In this document: positions 1-9,427 of the stretch, piece by piece
How positions within the stretch are numbered: the first letter of the stretch is position 1
Layout: every line of letters begins with the position of its first letter
From: Prorocentrum cordatum
Taxonomy: Eukaryota; Sar; Dinophyceae; Prorocentrales; Prorocentraceae
Reading direction: 5' to 3'
Assembly (NCBI GenBank): GCA_963575745.1
Contig: CAUYUJ010011159.1
Span: forward strand, 162,083 to 226,082
Length of the DNA stretch: 64,000 nucleotides
The notes under the pieces: generated by a model
Told to the model about the DNA's origin: nothing
Database searches by the model: none
Seen by the model: the letters and a program-made list of their open reading frames with translations, nothing else
Position numbers and translations under genes: made by a program

Positions 1-136
1 CAGCAGGGGGCGGCATAGGGGGACAGGTGCGCAGACCTTCGCGGCGCCGACACTGGGCGCCACGCGCCGACTGCGGGCCCGCAGGCAGCACAGCGAGCCC
101 AGCGAGGCATGCGCGCAACCCCCGCATATGCCATCC

Positions 137-245
137 GCGCTCGCTATATGTATATATATATATGTGTGTGTATGTAAATATGTGTGTGCTTACAACAACA
201 TATATATATATATGTATATATATATATGTATATATACACACATAC
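137..245. repeat. TA/TG dinucleotide microsatellite
   Basis: Alternating TA and TG/CA runs (tatatatatatatgtgtgtg, then several TATATA blocks). It lies just beyond the 3' end of the minus-strand retrocopy at 300-1508, a place where decayed poly(A) tails often seed microsatellites; that link is inference. Confidence 0.85.
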
Positions 246-299
246 ATGCATATCGCCCTCTCCCCCGAGACCCGATCCAGGCAGCGAGTTTAAACCCGA

Positions 300-1508
300 A
301 GCCCAGTCCTGTTCCCACGAGTAGGCCAGAGTGACCAGGCACTCCATGTAGCTGTGATGCCCTGGATCAGATACGAAGTTGCAATGGTTGACGTCGTCCT
401 TCGGCCAAAGCTTCTCGCACCTATTGTAGTAAAGCTGCAGGGCGATGTTTATCCATTTAGCCCCTGGCTTTCGGTGCAACCATAAGCGGCCTCGTCGCTT
501 TTCAACGCAAGTGCTGCCTCGAGGCTGGTGCCGACCTGCATAGCCTTCTCGAGCAAGTCCCACGCGGCCTCAGCGTCAACTGCTACGTAATTGCGTTTGC
601 ATTTAGTCGTCCGAATAGCAGGGGGTGGGCGCATAACAGCGACATTGCCATCGTTACAATAGCGAGCTTGCACGAGCTCGGAGAACAAAACCCCCAAACA
701 CTGCGATACCACAATTAAGAAGCACATGTTGCGAAACGTGTCCAGCCGTTCGCTAGGGCAGCGACCATCAGACCTGCGCTGCTTGCAAACTAAACATATG
801 AACGCAAAGACGTCGGCCAGCGAGTGGCTCTCGTACTGGAAAGGGCGCCGCAATCTGCCTTGAGCGTGCAAGGATCCCCAAAGATGCTCGACCACGTCCG
901 CAGTCGCCTTATGGCCACAGACCTCTGTGCACAGGAGTTGCCACCCATACATGCGCCCATCGCAGTCGATACTGAAACCACCATAGGGGCAATTGAGAAT
1001 TCGCGGGCCCAGCGGCTGCACCACCGAACAGGACGCGGGTGCGACGTGCCGACACACGGCACATGGCACGTCGACGCCTTGCGCCGACCAAGAACCATCG
1101 ATGCACTTTGCCAGGGCAACCAGAACGCCGACTGCAGTGCACGCGTTGGCGTTCAAGACATTGGCTGGCGGATCAGCTCGACGCAGATGCACGTGACAAG
1201 AACCAGACGTCGCAGGAGCTGAAGACAATGTACTTTTCACGCCGCATAGCCACTTGTGCCTCTTCAGCGTCGTAACACCAGTGTCCCTGAAGTGGGCATC
1301 GAGATAACCCAAATCCCACCATAATGCACCAGAGTTGCCGTTCTGCACCCAAAACTGCTTGATTGGAAACGCCGTCAACGGTTCGCCTGCAAGCGTTCTC
1401 CGCGCAAGACTTCCAGACTGCACGCAGCCAGGCGTTGCTGCGAGCACTCCTCCCGCGAGGCCAGAGCCACTGCCAGAGCCACTGCGGGAATGAGGCCCTT
1501 GCAGCCCC
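300..1508 (-). pseudogene. SL-tagged retrocopy of an unrecognised protein, frameshifted
   Basis: The minus strand is open for about 350 codons from the SL relict at 1509-1529 to about 470. The sequence is protein-like and rich in Cys and Trp (for example VPCAVCRHVAPASC, LNCPYGGFSIDCDG, EHLWGSLHAQGR). Around 470-490 the frame ends in TAA just after ...GCTESQGLNG, while a neighbouring frame carries on with equally protein-like sequence (GAKWINIALQLYYNRCEKLW ... SYMECLVTLAYSWEQ). The simplest reading is a one-base indel in coding sequence. No ATG lies in frame between the SL relict and the conserved part, so the 5' end is also damaged. The EHLW region faintly recalls KDZ-type transposases, but that is too weak to name. 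Intronless plus SL relict fits a processed retrocopy. Real coding strand is fairly sure; function unknown. Confidence 0.55.
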
Positions 1509-1529
1509 GAGCCAAAATGGCTATCGACA
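1509..1529 (-). other. Dinoflagellate spliced-leader relict (minus strand)
   Basis: Read on the minus strand the site is CGATAGCCATTTTGGCTC followed by GGG. DinoSL ends ...GTAGCCATTTTGGCTCAAG, so a 15-nt core TAGCCATTTTGGCTC is exact and the ends have diverged. It sits immediately upstream of the minus-strand open frame at 300-1508, as expected if a spliced mRNA was reverse transcribed and reinserted. Confidence 0.65.
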
Positions 1530-1546
1530 GAAGGGCGCGAACACGG

Positions 1547-1760
1547 CGATGGTGATGATGATGATGATGATGATGACGATGATGATGATGATGGCGGGGA
1601 GGAGGAGGAGGAGGATGAGGAGGCGGGGAGGGGGGTGCTTCTCCCCCCCCCATCCCACCTCCTCCTCCGCCCCCCCCCCCCCCTCCCCCCCACCCACCCA
1701 CCCTCCTCCTCCCTTCTCAACCCCCCTCCCCCTGCTCCCCCCCCCTCCTCGTGGGGCCAT
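1547..1760. repeat. GAT/GGA microsatellite and polypyrimidine tract
   Basis: (GAT)n at about 1550-1592, then GGA/GAGG-rich sequence to about 1640, then a C/T-rich tract to about 1755. These produce poly-Met, poly-His and poly-Pro open frames on both strands that are not genes. Confidence 0.9.
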
Positions 1761-1895
1761 CTGGGAAGCCGCCCGAGAGCACTCCGAAGGCGAAATTCAG
1801 AACATGGCTCGAACGAGACGCTGCTTGTTCAAGAAATTAGCCTGGCGAAAGACCCAACCATAAGCAATTGTTAATACCGCAATTGTGAGCATCAT

Positions 1896-3250
1896 CTTCG
1901 GTGGAGCTCCCTATGGGGCCACGAACCGTGTGAGGGATGCGCAAAAATGGAGCGGGGCCGCCATGCTGACCTTGCCACTGGGGCCTTCGGTGGAGCTCCC
2001 TGTGGGGCCACGAGCCGCGTGAGGGGTGCGCCAAAATGGGGCGGCGCCGCCATGCTGACCCTGCCACTGGGGCCTTCGGTGGAGCTCCCTATGGGGCCAC
2101 GAACCGTGTGGGGGGTGCGCCAAAATGGAGCGGGGCCGCCATGCGGACCCTGCCACTGGGGCCGTCGGTGGAACCCCCTATGGGGCAACGAACCGTGTGC
2201 GGGGTGCGCCAAATGCGGTGCCGCCATGCGGACCCTGCCGCTGGGGCCTTCGGTGGAGCTCCCTATGGGGCCACGAGCCGCGCGAGGGGTGCGCCAAAAT
2301 GGGGCGGGGCCGCCATGCGGACCCTGCCACTGGAGCCTTCGGTGGAGCTCCCTATGGGGCCACGAACCGTGTGAGGGGTGCGCCAAAATGCGGGGCCGCC
2401 ATGCTGACCCTACCACTGGTGCCTTCGGTGGAGCTCCCTATAAGGCCACGAACCGTGTGAGGGGTGCGCCAACATGCGGGGCCGCCATGCGGACCCTGCC
2501 ACGGGGGCCTTCGGTGGAGCTCCCTACGGGGCAACGAACCGTGTGAGGGGTGCGCCAAAATGCGGGGCCGCCATGCTGACCCTGCCACTGGGGCCTTCGG
2601 TGGAGCTCCCTATGGGGCCGCGAACCGTGTGAGGGGCGGGCCAAAATGCGGTGCCGCCATGCGGACCTTGCCATTGGGGCTCTCGGTGGAGCTCCCTGCG
2701 GGGCCACGAACCGTGCGACGGTTGCGCCAAAATGCAGGGCTGCCATGCGGACCCTGCTACTGGAGCCTTCGGTGGAGCTGCCTACTGAGGGGCCACGAAC
2801 CGTGTGAGGGGTGTGCCAAAATGCGGGGCCGCCATGCAGACCCTGCCACTGGGGCCTTCGGTGGAGCTCCCTGTGAGGCCACGAACCGTGTGAGGAGTGC
2901 GCCAAAATGCGGGGCCGCCATGCTGACCCTGCCACGGGTGCCTTCGGTGGAGCTCCCTGCGGGGCCAGGAATCGTGTGACGGGTGCGCCAAAATGCGGTG
3001 CCGCCATGCGGACCCTGCCACTGGGGCCTTCGGTGGAGCTGCCTACTAAGGTGCCACGAACCGTGTGAGGGGTGTGCCAAAATGCGGAGCCGCCGTGCTG
3101 ACCCTGCCACTGTGGCCTCGGTGGAGCTCCCTATGGGGCCACGAACCGTGTGAGGGGTGCGCCAAAATGCAGGGCCGCCATGCGGACCCTGCCACTGGGG
3201 CCTTCGGTGGAGCTCCCTATGGGGCCACGGAACGCGTGAAGGATGCGCCG
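1896..3250. repeat. Satellite array, 86-89 bp unit, about 16 copies
   Basis: Spacing measured from the motif GGTGGAGCTCCCT gives starts near 1901, 1990, 2079, 2253, 2342, 2428, 2514, 2600, 2686, 2772, 2861, 2947, 3033, 3121 and 3207, so units are 86, 88 or 89 bp. Each contains a SacI-type GAGCTC and the segment GTGCGCCAAAATGCGGGGCC. The period is mostly not a multiple of three, so the long frames here on both strands are by-products. The array stops abruptly at about 3250, followed by GGA-rich sequence. Confidence 0.95.
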
Positions 3251-3900
3251 AAACAGAGACATGCGGAGGGCAGAGGCAAGGGGGAGGGAGGAGGGGGACG
3301 AGGAGGAGGAGGAGGAGGAGAGGAGGAGGAGAAGGACGCGGGGCACCGTCTCTTCAAAACGAGGACCCAACACCACAGGATGGTTGGGAAACATCTAAAT
3401 ACATGAAAGCGTTTCGAATCGAGAGTCCACCCGCTCCTTTGTAACATTCGACTGTGGGGGGATGCCCCTACCGATTTGGCTTCTTGCTCGACGCCAGGGG
3501 CAATGGCTTCGGCCTCGTCCACAGTTTGATCTCGGGGTCGGCCTCGGCCCCCCAGGGGCAATGGCTTCGGCCTCGCCGCGAAGAAAATGCTACAGCTCAG
3601 AGAAGAGGATGCGTAAGGAGGACTTCGCTCGCGCTGGTGCGCTGGAACTCTCATCGACGATCGACGGGGGTGAGGAAGAGGGGGGGGGGGGGGGGGGGGG
3701 GGGGTGCGGAATAAAGATGGAGGGGGACGGGGGGGGTGGGCTCGATGAGTTGAAGGAGGAAGGGATGGTAGACATGACACATACATGGGTGTCCGAATGC
3801 GGCACGTCGCACAGCAACATTGCCGTGTCCGTCGCCTCCTGGGGCGCAGGGGCGAAGGGGGAAGCGGCGCGCGCCCCTCAGTGGCACATGGGGCGTGCAG
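3251..3900. other. No gene; purine-rich and G-run sequence before the gap
   Basis: GGA microsatellite at about 3283-3335, a short imperfect duplication of GGGGCAATGGCTTCGGCCTCG-like sequence near 3497 and 3553, and a G run of about 24 at 3681-3704. No open frame with convincing protein character was seen. Confidence 0.6.
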
Positions 3901-4000
3901 NNNNNNNNNNNNNNNNNNNNNNNNNNNNNNNNNNNNNNNNNNNNNNNNNNNNNNNNNNNNNNNNNNNNNNNNNNNNNNNNNNNNNNNNNNNNNNNNNNNN
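3901..4000. other. Assembly gap (100 N)
   Basis: Exactly 100 unknown bases, the usual length for a gap of unknown size. The 24-bp array starts directly at its right edge, so the array's true left end is hidden. Confidence 1.
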
Positions 4001-4625
4001 AGGAGTCCAAAGGAATTCCGAAGGAGGAGTCCAAAGGAATTCCGAAGGAGGAGTCCAAAGGAATTCCGAAGGAGGAATCCAAAGGAATTCCGAAGGAGGA
4101 GTCCAAAGGAATTCCGAAGGAGGAGTCCAAAGGAATTCCGAAGGAGGAGTCCAAAGGAATTCCGAAGGAGGAGTCCAAAGGAATTCCGAAGGAGGAGTCC
4201 GAAGGAATTCCGAAGGAGGAACCCAAAGGAATTCCGAAGGAGGAATCCAAAGGAATTCCGAAGGATGAATCCAAAGGAATTCCGAAGGAGGAATCCAAAG
4301 GAATTCCGAAGGAGGAATCCAAAGGAATTCCGAAGGAGGAATCCAAAGGAATTCCGAAGGAGGAATCCAAAGGAATTCCGAAGGAGGAATCCAAAGGAAT
4401 TCCGAAGGAGGAATCCAAAGGAATTCCGAAGGAGGAATCCACAAGGAATCCCGAAGGAGGAATCCACAAGGCATCCCGAAGGATTCCGAAGGATTCCGAA
4501 GGAATTCCAAAGGAAGCCGGAGGAATTCCGAAAACACCCTAAGGAATTCCGCAGGAACCCCAAGGAATTCCGCAGGAATCCCAAGGAATTCCGAAGGAGT
4601 CCTGAAGAATCCTGAGGAATTCTGA
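4001..4625. repeat. 24-bp EcoRI-site minisatellite, 18 regular units then degenerate
   Basis: The unit is GGAATTCCGAAGGAG plus GAGTCCAAA or GAATCCAAA, with period 24, regular from 4001 to about 4440. It then degenerates to units of irregular length to about 4625. Because 24 is divisible by three, every frame on both strands is open and gives 8-residue peptide repeats such as KEESKGIP; none has independent support as a gene. Early units mostly carry GAGTCC and later units GAATCC, so variants are arranged in blocks. Confidence 0.95.
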
Positions 4626-4629
4626 AGAT

Positions 4630-4765
4630 CCCATCCGTGGTTGGAATTGGTTTCATTTTTGCCTGAGTTGGAATTGGTCTCATTTGTGGTTGGAATTGGT
4701 CTCTTTTCTGGTTGCAATTCACCCCGAACGGTTGGGATTGGTTTTAGTCGGTTGTAATTCGTACC
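4630..4765. repeat. Short repeats of a GGTTGGAATTGGT motif
   Basis: At least five copies of (G)TTGGAATTGGT or close variants separated by 15-25 bp of T-rich sequence. This is a separate family from the 24-bp array to its left. A C run and short G/C-rich tracts follow to about 4920. Confidence 0.7.
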
Positions 4766-4927
4766 ACTTCGGGTCCGACCCCCCCCCCCCTCTCCCCCCC
4801 TTGGCGCTGGAAAGGGGGGAGGGGTTCAACCCTCCCCCATCCCCCCCTTTGCGCCGAACAGGGGGCCCGGGAGGGGGGGAGGGGGCTTCTCCCGCTTCTC
4901 CGTTCAGCACCAGAGAAGATGGTGAAG

Positions 4928-5475
4928 AGTACGGAGTAAGGAGTAGTGTATAGTAAGTAGTGAGTAGTGAGTAGTGCGTAGTGAATAATGAGTAGTGGGT
5001 AGTGAGTAGCGAGTAGGGCATCGGGAATAGGGAGTGGGGAGTAGTGGGTCGTGAATAGTGAGGGGTGAGTATTGAATTGCAAATTAGTGAATAGTTAATG
5101 ATGAGTACTGATTAATAACGAATGAGTAGCGAGTAGAGAGTAGTGAGTAATGAGTAGTGAGTGCTGAGTAGGGTGTAGGGAGTAGGGAGTAATGAATGAG
5201 TAGTGGGTGGTGAGTAATGAGTAGTGAGTAGTGAGTACTGGGGAGTGCATAGTAAGTAGTGACTCGTGGTAGTGAGTCGTGAGTAGTGAGTTCGTAGTGA
5301 CTAGAAAGTAGTAGTGAGTAGTGGGTAGTGAGTAGTGCGTAGTGCGTAGTGAGTAGTGAGTTGTGGGTTGTGGGTAGTGTGTTGTGAGTAGTGCGTAGTG
5401 GGAAGTGAGTAGTGATTTGCGAGTAGTGAATAGTGGGTGGTGAGTAGTGCGTAATGAGTAGTGAGTGCTGTTTGG
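4928..5475. repeat. Degenerate heptamer array (TAGTGAG)
   Basis: About 550 bp of G/T/A-rich sequence built on a 7-bp unit TAGTGAG/GTAGTGA with many single-base variants. At its right end (5468-5520) it passes into CTAGGGTTAGTGTTTGGGG, which resembles a degraded TTTAGGG-type telomeric repeat. Poly-Thr/Ser/Leu frames on the minus strand are artefacts of the repeat. Confidence 0.9.
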
Positions 5476-5574
5476 GGCTAGGGTTAGTGTTTGGGGTTCG
5501 GGTGAGGTGTTCGGGTAAGAGTGAGGATTAGTGTGAGGGGTGGTAGGGGTCGGGTTCCAGAGCCCGGGGGCGCC

Positions 5575-5815
5575 GTGGCGAAGGGGGGGGGGGGTGGGCG
5601 GGGTCGAATTTGGCGGCCTAAGGAGGGGAGGGGGGGGGGGGGTCGGACCCCCCACTTTTGAAAGGGGGGGAGGGGGGGGGGGGTTCCCCGACGACGGACC
5701 GGGAAAGGGGGGAGGGGGGGTCCCGACAACGGATCGGGATATGGGGGGGAGGCGGGGGGTCCGAGACGGGATCGGGGAAAGGGGAGGGGGGGGGTCCCAA
5801 CCCCCCCGTCCCCCT
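5575..5815. repeat. G-run tract
   Basis: A series of runs of 8-14 G separated by short spacers, strongly strand-asymmetric, with sub-repeats such as GACGACGGACCGGGAAAGG. No gene seen. Confidence 0.85.
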
Positions 5816-6040
5816 TGGGACCATCCAGCGGCGGGCCCTCCCAAAAATGCCCCAAGACAGCCTGGGCCCCACGAAGGCCCAAGACGCCCCCCAGAGTCAA
5901 GAGAGCATCAAGTGAGATCTCAAAGAGGCCGAGACCGCCAGCGGGCCCCCAAGAGGCCCTTGAGAGGCCCCAGAGGCCCCAACCATGCCCCCAGGAGAGT
6001 TCGCTAGAGACCCAACCAAGCCTCGGAGCCCTCGCGTCCA
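5815..6040. repeat. Degenerate CCCAAGA/GGCCCC repeat, copy 1
   Basis: Low-complexity sequence of short C/A/G words (CCCCAAGACAGCC, CCCAAGAGGCCC). The same style recurs at 50490-50840 and 60130-60350. No supported coding frame. Confidence 0.5.
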
Positions 6041-6153
6041 CATCCTAGATGACATTCCCAGAGAGGTTTCCGGGAACATCGATTTCGTTATCCCCGGAAG
6101 CCTCCCGAAGAACAGCTACATCGATGTCCCCAGAAATTGTTCAACAAACCTTC

Positions 6154-6276
6154 AGAAGGCCTCCTCCTCCTCCTCCTTCTCCTCCTCGTTTTCCTTGCTC
6201 CCCCTCCTCCTCCTCCTCCTCCTCCTCCTCCTCCTCCTCCTCCTCCTCCTCCTCCTCCTCCTCCTCCTCCCCCTCC
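6154..6276. repeat. (TCC)n microsatellite
   Basis: About 35 near-perfect TCC triplets, mainly 6202-6270. It produces poly-Leu, poly-Pro, poly-Ser, poly-Gly and poly-Arg frames that should be ignored. It lies just beyond the 3' splice-donor side of the minus-strand exon at 6325-6603. Confidence 0.95.
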
Positions 6277-6324
6277 AAGCCAGGCAGTATGGAGCCGCCC
6301 GGAGGCTGTCACCGACGCCACCTT

Positions 6325-6603
6325 CGAGGACGGCTGGGACGTCAGCGTGGCGTGCAGCTGCGTGACGATTTGGTCCGAGGTCCGAGGTCATCTTCGAGGG
6401 TGGGCCCGTTGACGCGGCCATGAAGAGGAGCGTGAAGATGAAGCTCGCGGCGGTGGCCATTAGGATGCGCATGCCGACAAGGCTCCTGTAGGCTTCTGTG
6501 TTGATGGGCGGCTCGGTGGAAGTGTTGCCGAACGTAATGCCAAGTTCGAGAATGGGATGGATTGCAAAACTGATTTGCCCAAAACTTGATGTGTCCGTTT
6601 GGT
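6325..6603 (-). CDS. Internal exon of a membrane protein (unrecognised)
   Basis: Read on the minus strand from 6603, a frame without an internal start codon gives about 92 residues of convincing sequence: QTDTSSFGQISFAIHPILEL, then a hydrophobic stretch (SLVGMRILMATAASFIFTLL, then FMAAS) fitting one transmembrane helix. The exon is preceded by a good splice acceptor: CTAAT, a T run, then CGTAG ending at 6604. A plausible donor is CTCGAAG|GTGGCG near 6325. The ATG at 6472 is internal. The flanking exons were not found; the (TCC)n repeat lies in the presumed downstream intron. Family not recognised. Confidence 0.5.
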
Positions 6604-7667
6604 CTACGAAAAATTAGAATGTTCGTCTACCTATAAACATTATACGAGAGTGTCGCTGTTCTGCGAACAGAACCACAGTTCTGGGGTGCATAAATTCTGT
6701 AGTCGGTCCCCTACTCGAGAAGTGCCCGCTGCCGTACCCCTTCGGCGAGGGCTTCGAGCTCGGCGAGGGGGCCTCGTGCTCCCCGCCCTGCCCCGTGCGG
6801 CGGGCGGGCGGCGGTCCGCGCGGAGGCTCGCCTAGGGTGCGCGCGCGCTGTTCTAGGGGAGCGTAGACTCGAGCTCGCCCGTGTTCGGGTCTTCCGGTGC
6901 TTTCCGACGAGCCCGTCCTGCCGTCCTGAGTTTTGACGGTCCAGTGTTCGTGGGATGCTTGCAGCGGGAGTTTGCGTCACAGGCGAACCCGAGTCCCCCG
7001 AGCCCGCGTCTTACGTCTCCCCGATGGTTGGGTGTTGTTAGCAGTGCCCCTGGCCCAATGTGCCCCTAGGATCCTCGGGGTGGCCCAGACAGCCTCCAGG
7101 GCACGCCGCACGAGCCCAAGGCACCCCATAGGGGCTCCAGGATGGAGCGAAAAAGCTGGGGGCGCCTTGGGCCATGGGCACTTCTAGGAACACTCGAATG
7201 TTGGGTCTGGCACGGCCCCTCGGGCATGGCCAACAGTGTCCAACGGTGTCCTGCATCTGGATTCCAGTTCGCGCCCCCTCGGCGCGGCGGCGGCGCGTGG
7301 CCCAGAGCTCCAAGGTTTGGGCCTGCGGCCGCGCGCCGGCGGCCACCGCGCGGTCAAGCCCAGGCACGCACCAGCCCAATGTCTCGCCGGGCAGTCGGCG
7401 TTGTGGAGCCCCCAGGACATAACCGACCCCAGGTCGCCTGACGAGCCCGTGGGGGACCGCCAAAGGCTCCCATGGGCAGGAGTCGATGATGCTCCTCAGC
7501 CCACCAGTACCGTGCTCCTACTTCCTTCCTTGTTTTGTTGTTTGAAGTAGCTTGCCAAACTGCTCGCGAGATCGCAGCTCGACCACCAGGAGCTGGAATT
7601 ATGCGCCACATGACCACGGTCCATCCTTCAGGCTCGCATCAGCCGCCCGAATATCTAGCAAAAGTGT
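6604..7667. other. No firm gene; GC-rich spacer
   Basis: The plus strand near 6720-6810 reads CPLPYPFGEGFELGEGASCS followed by Cys/Pro-rich residues and could be a small exon, but there is no second line of support. 6850-7660 holds GC-rich sequence with no convincing frame. Confidence 0.4.
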
Positions 7668-7668
7668 A

Positions 7669-8618
7669 AGATCGGAGGTTGGGAGGTGAGATCGCAGTGG
7701 AACGGAGACCCACAACCAGGGAATCGTTTCGTTTCGTTCGTGTCGTGCGTGCGGGCAAGGCGAAGCTGCGTGGGCGCGCGAGAGGAATGAACCCGCCGTT
7801 TCTAGGGCGAAGTCAAGACAAATGTTGCTCCCCCGTCCGCCCGGCGATGGCCCTAGCGGTGTCCCGCGGTGTCCCGTGGTGTCCGCCGTTGCTAGGGCGA
7901 AGTCAAGACTAATGCTTCTCCCCCGCCCGCCCGTCCGTCCGTCTGGCGGTGGCTCGCGATGTCCCGCGGTGTCCCGTGGTGTGCCGTGGTGTCCCGTGAT
8001 GTCCCGTGGTGTCCCGTTGAGTGAGATAGATAGTGAGATCGATATTGAGATCGATCTATACTGACATCGATGTGTTGCCCCGAGGTGTCCCGTGGTGTCC
8101 CACAAAGTGAGATCGATAGTGAGATCGACTGGTGTCCCGTGGTGTCCCGTGGTGTCCCGTTGAGTGAGATCGATACTGAGATCCCTGTGGTTCCCACGAG
8201 GTGACCCGTGGTGTCGCAAAAAGTGATATCGACAGTGAGATCGATATTGAGATCGATTGGTGTCCCGTGGTGTCCCGTTGAGTGAGATCGATAGTGTTAT
8301 CGACAGTGAGATCGATGTGGTGTCCCGTGGTGTCCCGTGTTGTCCTATGGTATCCCGTTGAGTGAGATCGATAGTGAGATCGATAGTGAGACCGATAGTG
8401 ACATCGAGAGGTGTCCCGCGGTGTTCCGTGGTGGCCCGTGGTGGCCCGTGGTGTCCCGTGGTGTCCCGTTGAGTGAGATCGATAGTGAGATCGACAGGTG
8501 TCCCGTGGTGTCCCGTGGTTCCTGTTGAGTGAGATCGATTGAGTCAGATGTCGGTTCCCCCCTCTCTGCCCCCACAACCTCGTTATCACCCGAAGGGTGG
8601 TCGTATAGGTAGGGTTGA
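7669..8618 (-). repeat. Dispersed repeat, copy A (inverted relative to 55775-56525)
   Basis: Reading the minus strand from 8618 to 7669 reproduces, in the same order, the blocks at 55775-56525: a CACCC/GGGTG hairpin and GATAACGAGGTTGTGGGG; an array mixing ATCGATCTCACT words with ACGGGACACC words; segments ending TTGACTTCGCCCTAGCAACG; and a unique end with GCAGCTTCGCC, GTCTCCGTTCCACTG and CCAACCTCCGAT. Conserved unique ends plus an expandable core look like a mobile or formerly mobile element. No protein-coding frame was identified. Confidence 0.85.
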
Positions 8619-9009
8619 TGTTTCTTGACCTTGTTGTTGCACTCGGCTAGAACTGCGTGCACTACGTCCGCTAGGGCACTGGTTGGGGAACAGTCTCCTC
8701 GGCATCTTTATCCCTCCTCCCTCCTTTGTTCCTCGCCCCCTCTTTTCTCCTGCATGACTCGTTTCGGCTACCTTCTGCAGCGCCACGCCTCGGTGTTGTT
8801 TGCGCGATCCTCGTGCGCCTTGCGTTGGGCTCACATGTTGGTATGCCCGCGTGGTCTGGGCCAGACTTCGCTCTGGTGGGGCAGTCCCAGCGCTGTCAAC
8901 CGGGCCTATTGGGAGAGGGGGATCGGGGACGTGGGGGAGGGGGGAGAAGGCAGCGAGGAGGGGGCAGAAGGCAAAAGGAAAAGGGGAGAGGCGTTCCATC
9001 TCTCGTTAC
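8619..9009. other. No firm gene; presumed intron or spacer
   Basis: Mixed sequence with short purine-rich stretches (8930-8990). A continuation of the minus-strand exon at 9010-9172 may lie here but was not identified. Confidence 0.4.
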
Positions 9010-9172
9010 CTTCATGTCCATGTCATCCTCCGTCAGGTGAAAATCGCAGACAGTGGAGAAAGCCACGGATGATCCTGTGGTGCAACGGGCCTCCAGAGAC
9101 CATCCTTGGTTCGGTCCGCAGGGGCACCCAGCAGCGAATATGCTGTGTTGACTTGTTTTACCTAGCACCGAT
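9010..9172 (-). CDS. Candidate internal exon, unrecognised
   Basis: The minus strand encodes SIFAAGCPCGPNQGWSLEAR, then CTTGSSVAFSTVCDFHLTED and DMDMK, ending exactly at a strong donor AAG|GTAACGAG (9010/9009). A possible acceptor is CAACACAG near 9167. The sequence has four Cys and an acidic end. Support is limited to the donor match and protein-like composition; family unknown. Confidence 0.35.
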
Positions 9173-9427
9173 GGTTTCTGTCCCGTCGAATTTGCGAAAG
9201 CGATGTAATTCTTAGACACGTAATCTGTCATGGTTGTTTTTTGCTCAAGCCAGAAGTCTGGCTCTCTCGGGTCTGCTTAGCACCGATGCAGTGGCCGTCG
9301 TGTAGGCAGAGTTCTGCCTCTCTGGCGGGGTGGTGATCCTGTAACGCGCGGGCGCGAAACCTCTTTGTTGCCCGGCCCACGCGTCTGTCAGAGGTAACGA
9401 AGTTAGCTCGCGTTTGTGGGCGAGTTC

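Noticed and set aside
1233-1262. SL-like string GCATAGCCACTTGTGCCTCTTC on the plus strand
   Set aside because: Poor match lying inside a minus-strand coding frame.
3217-4722. 501-residue minus-strand ORF
   Set aside because: Crosses the N gap and is built from the 24-bp array and flanking low-complexity sequence.
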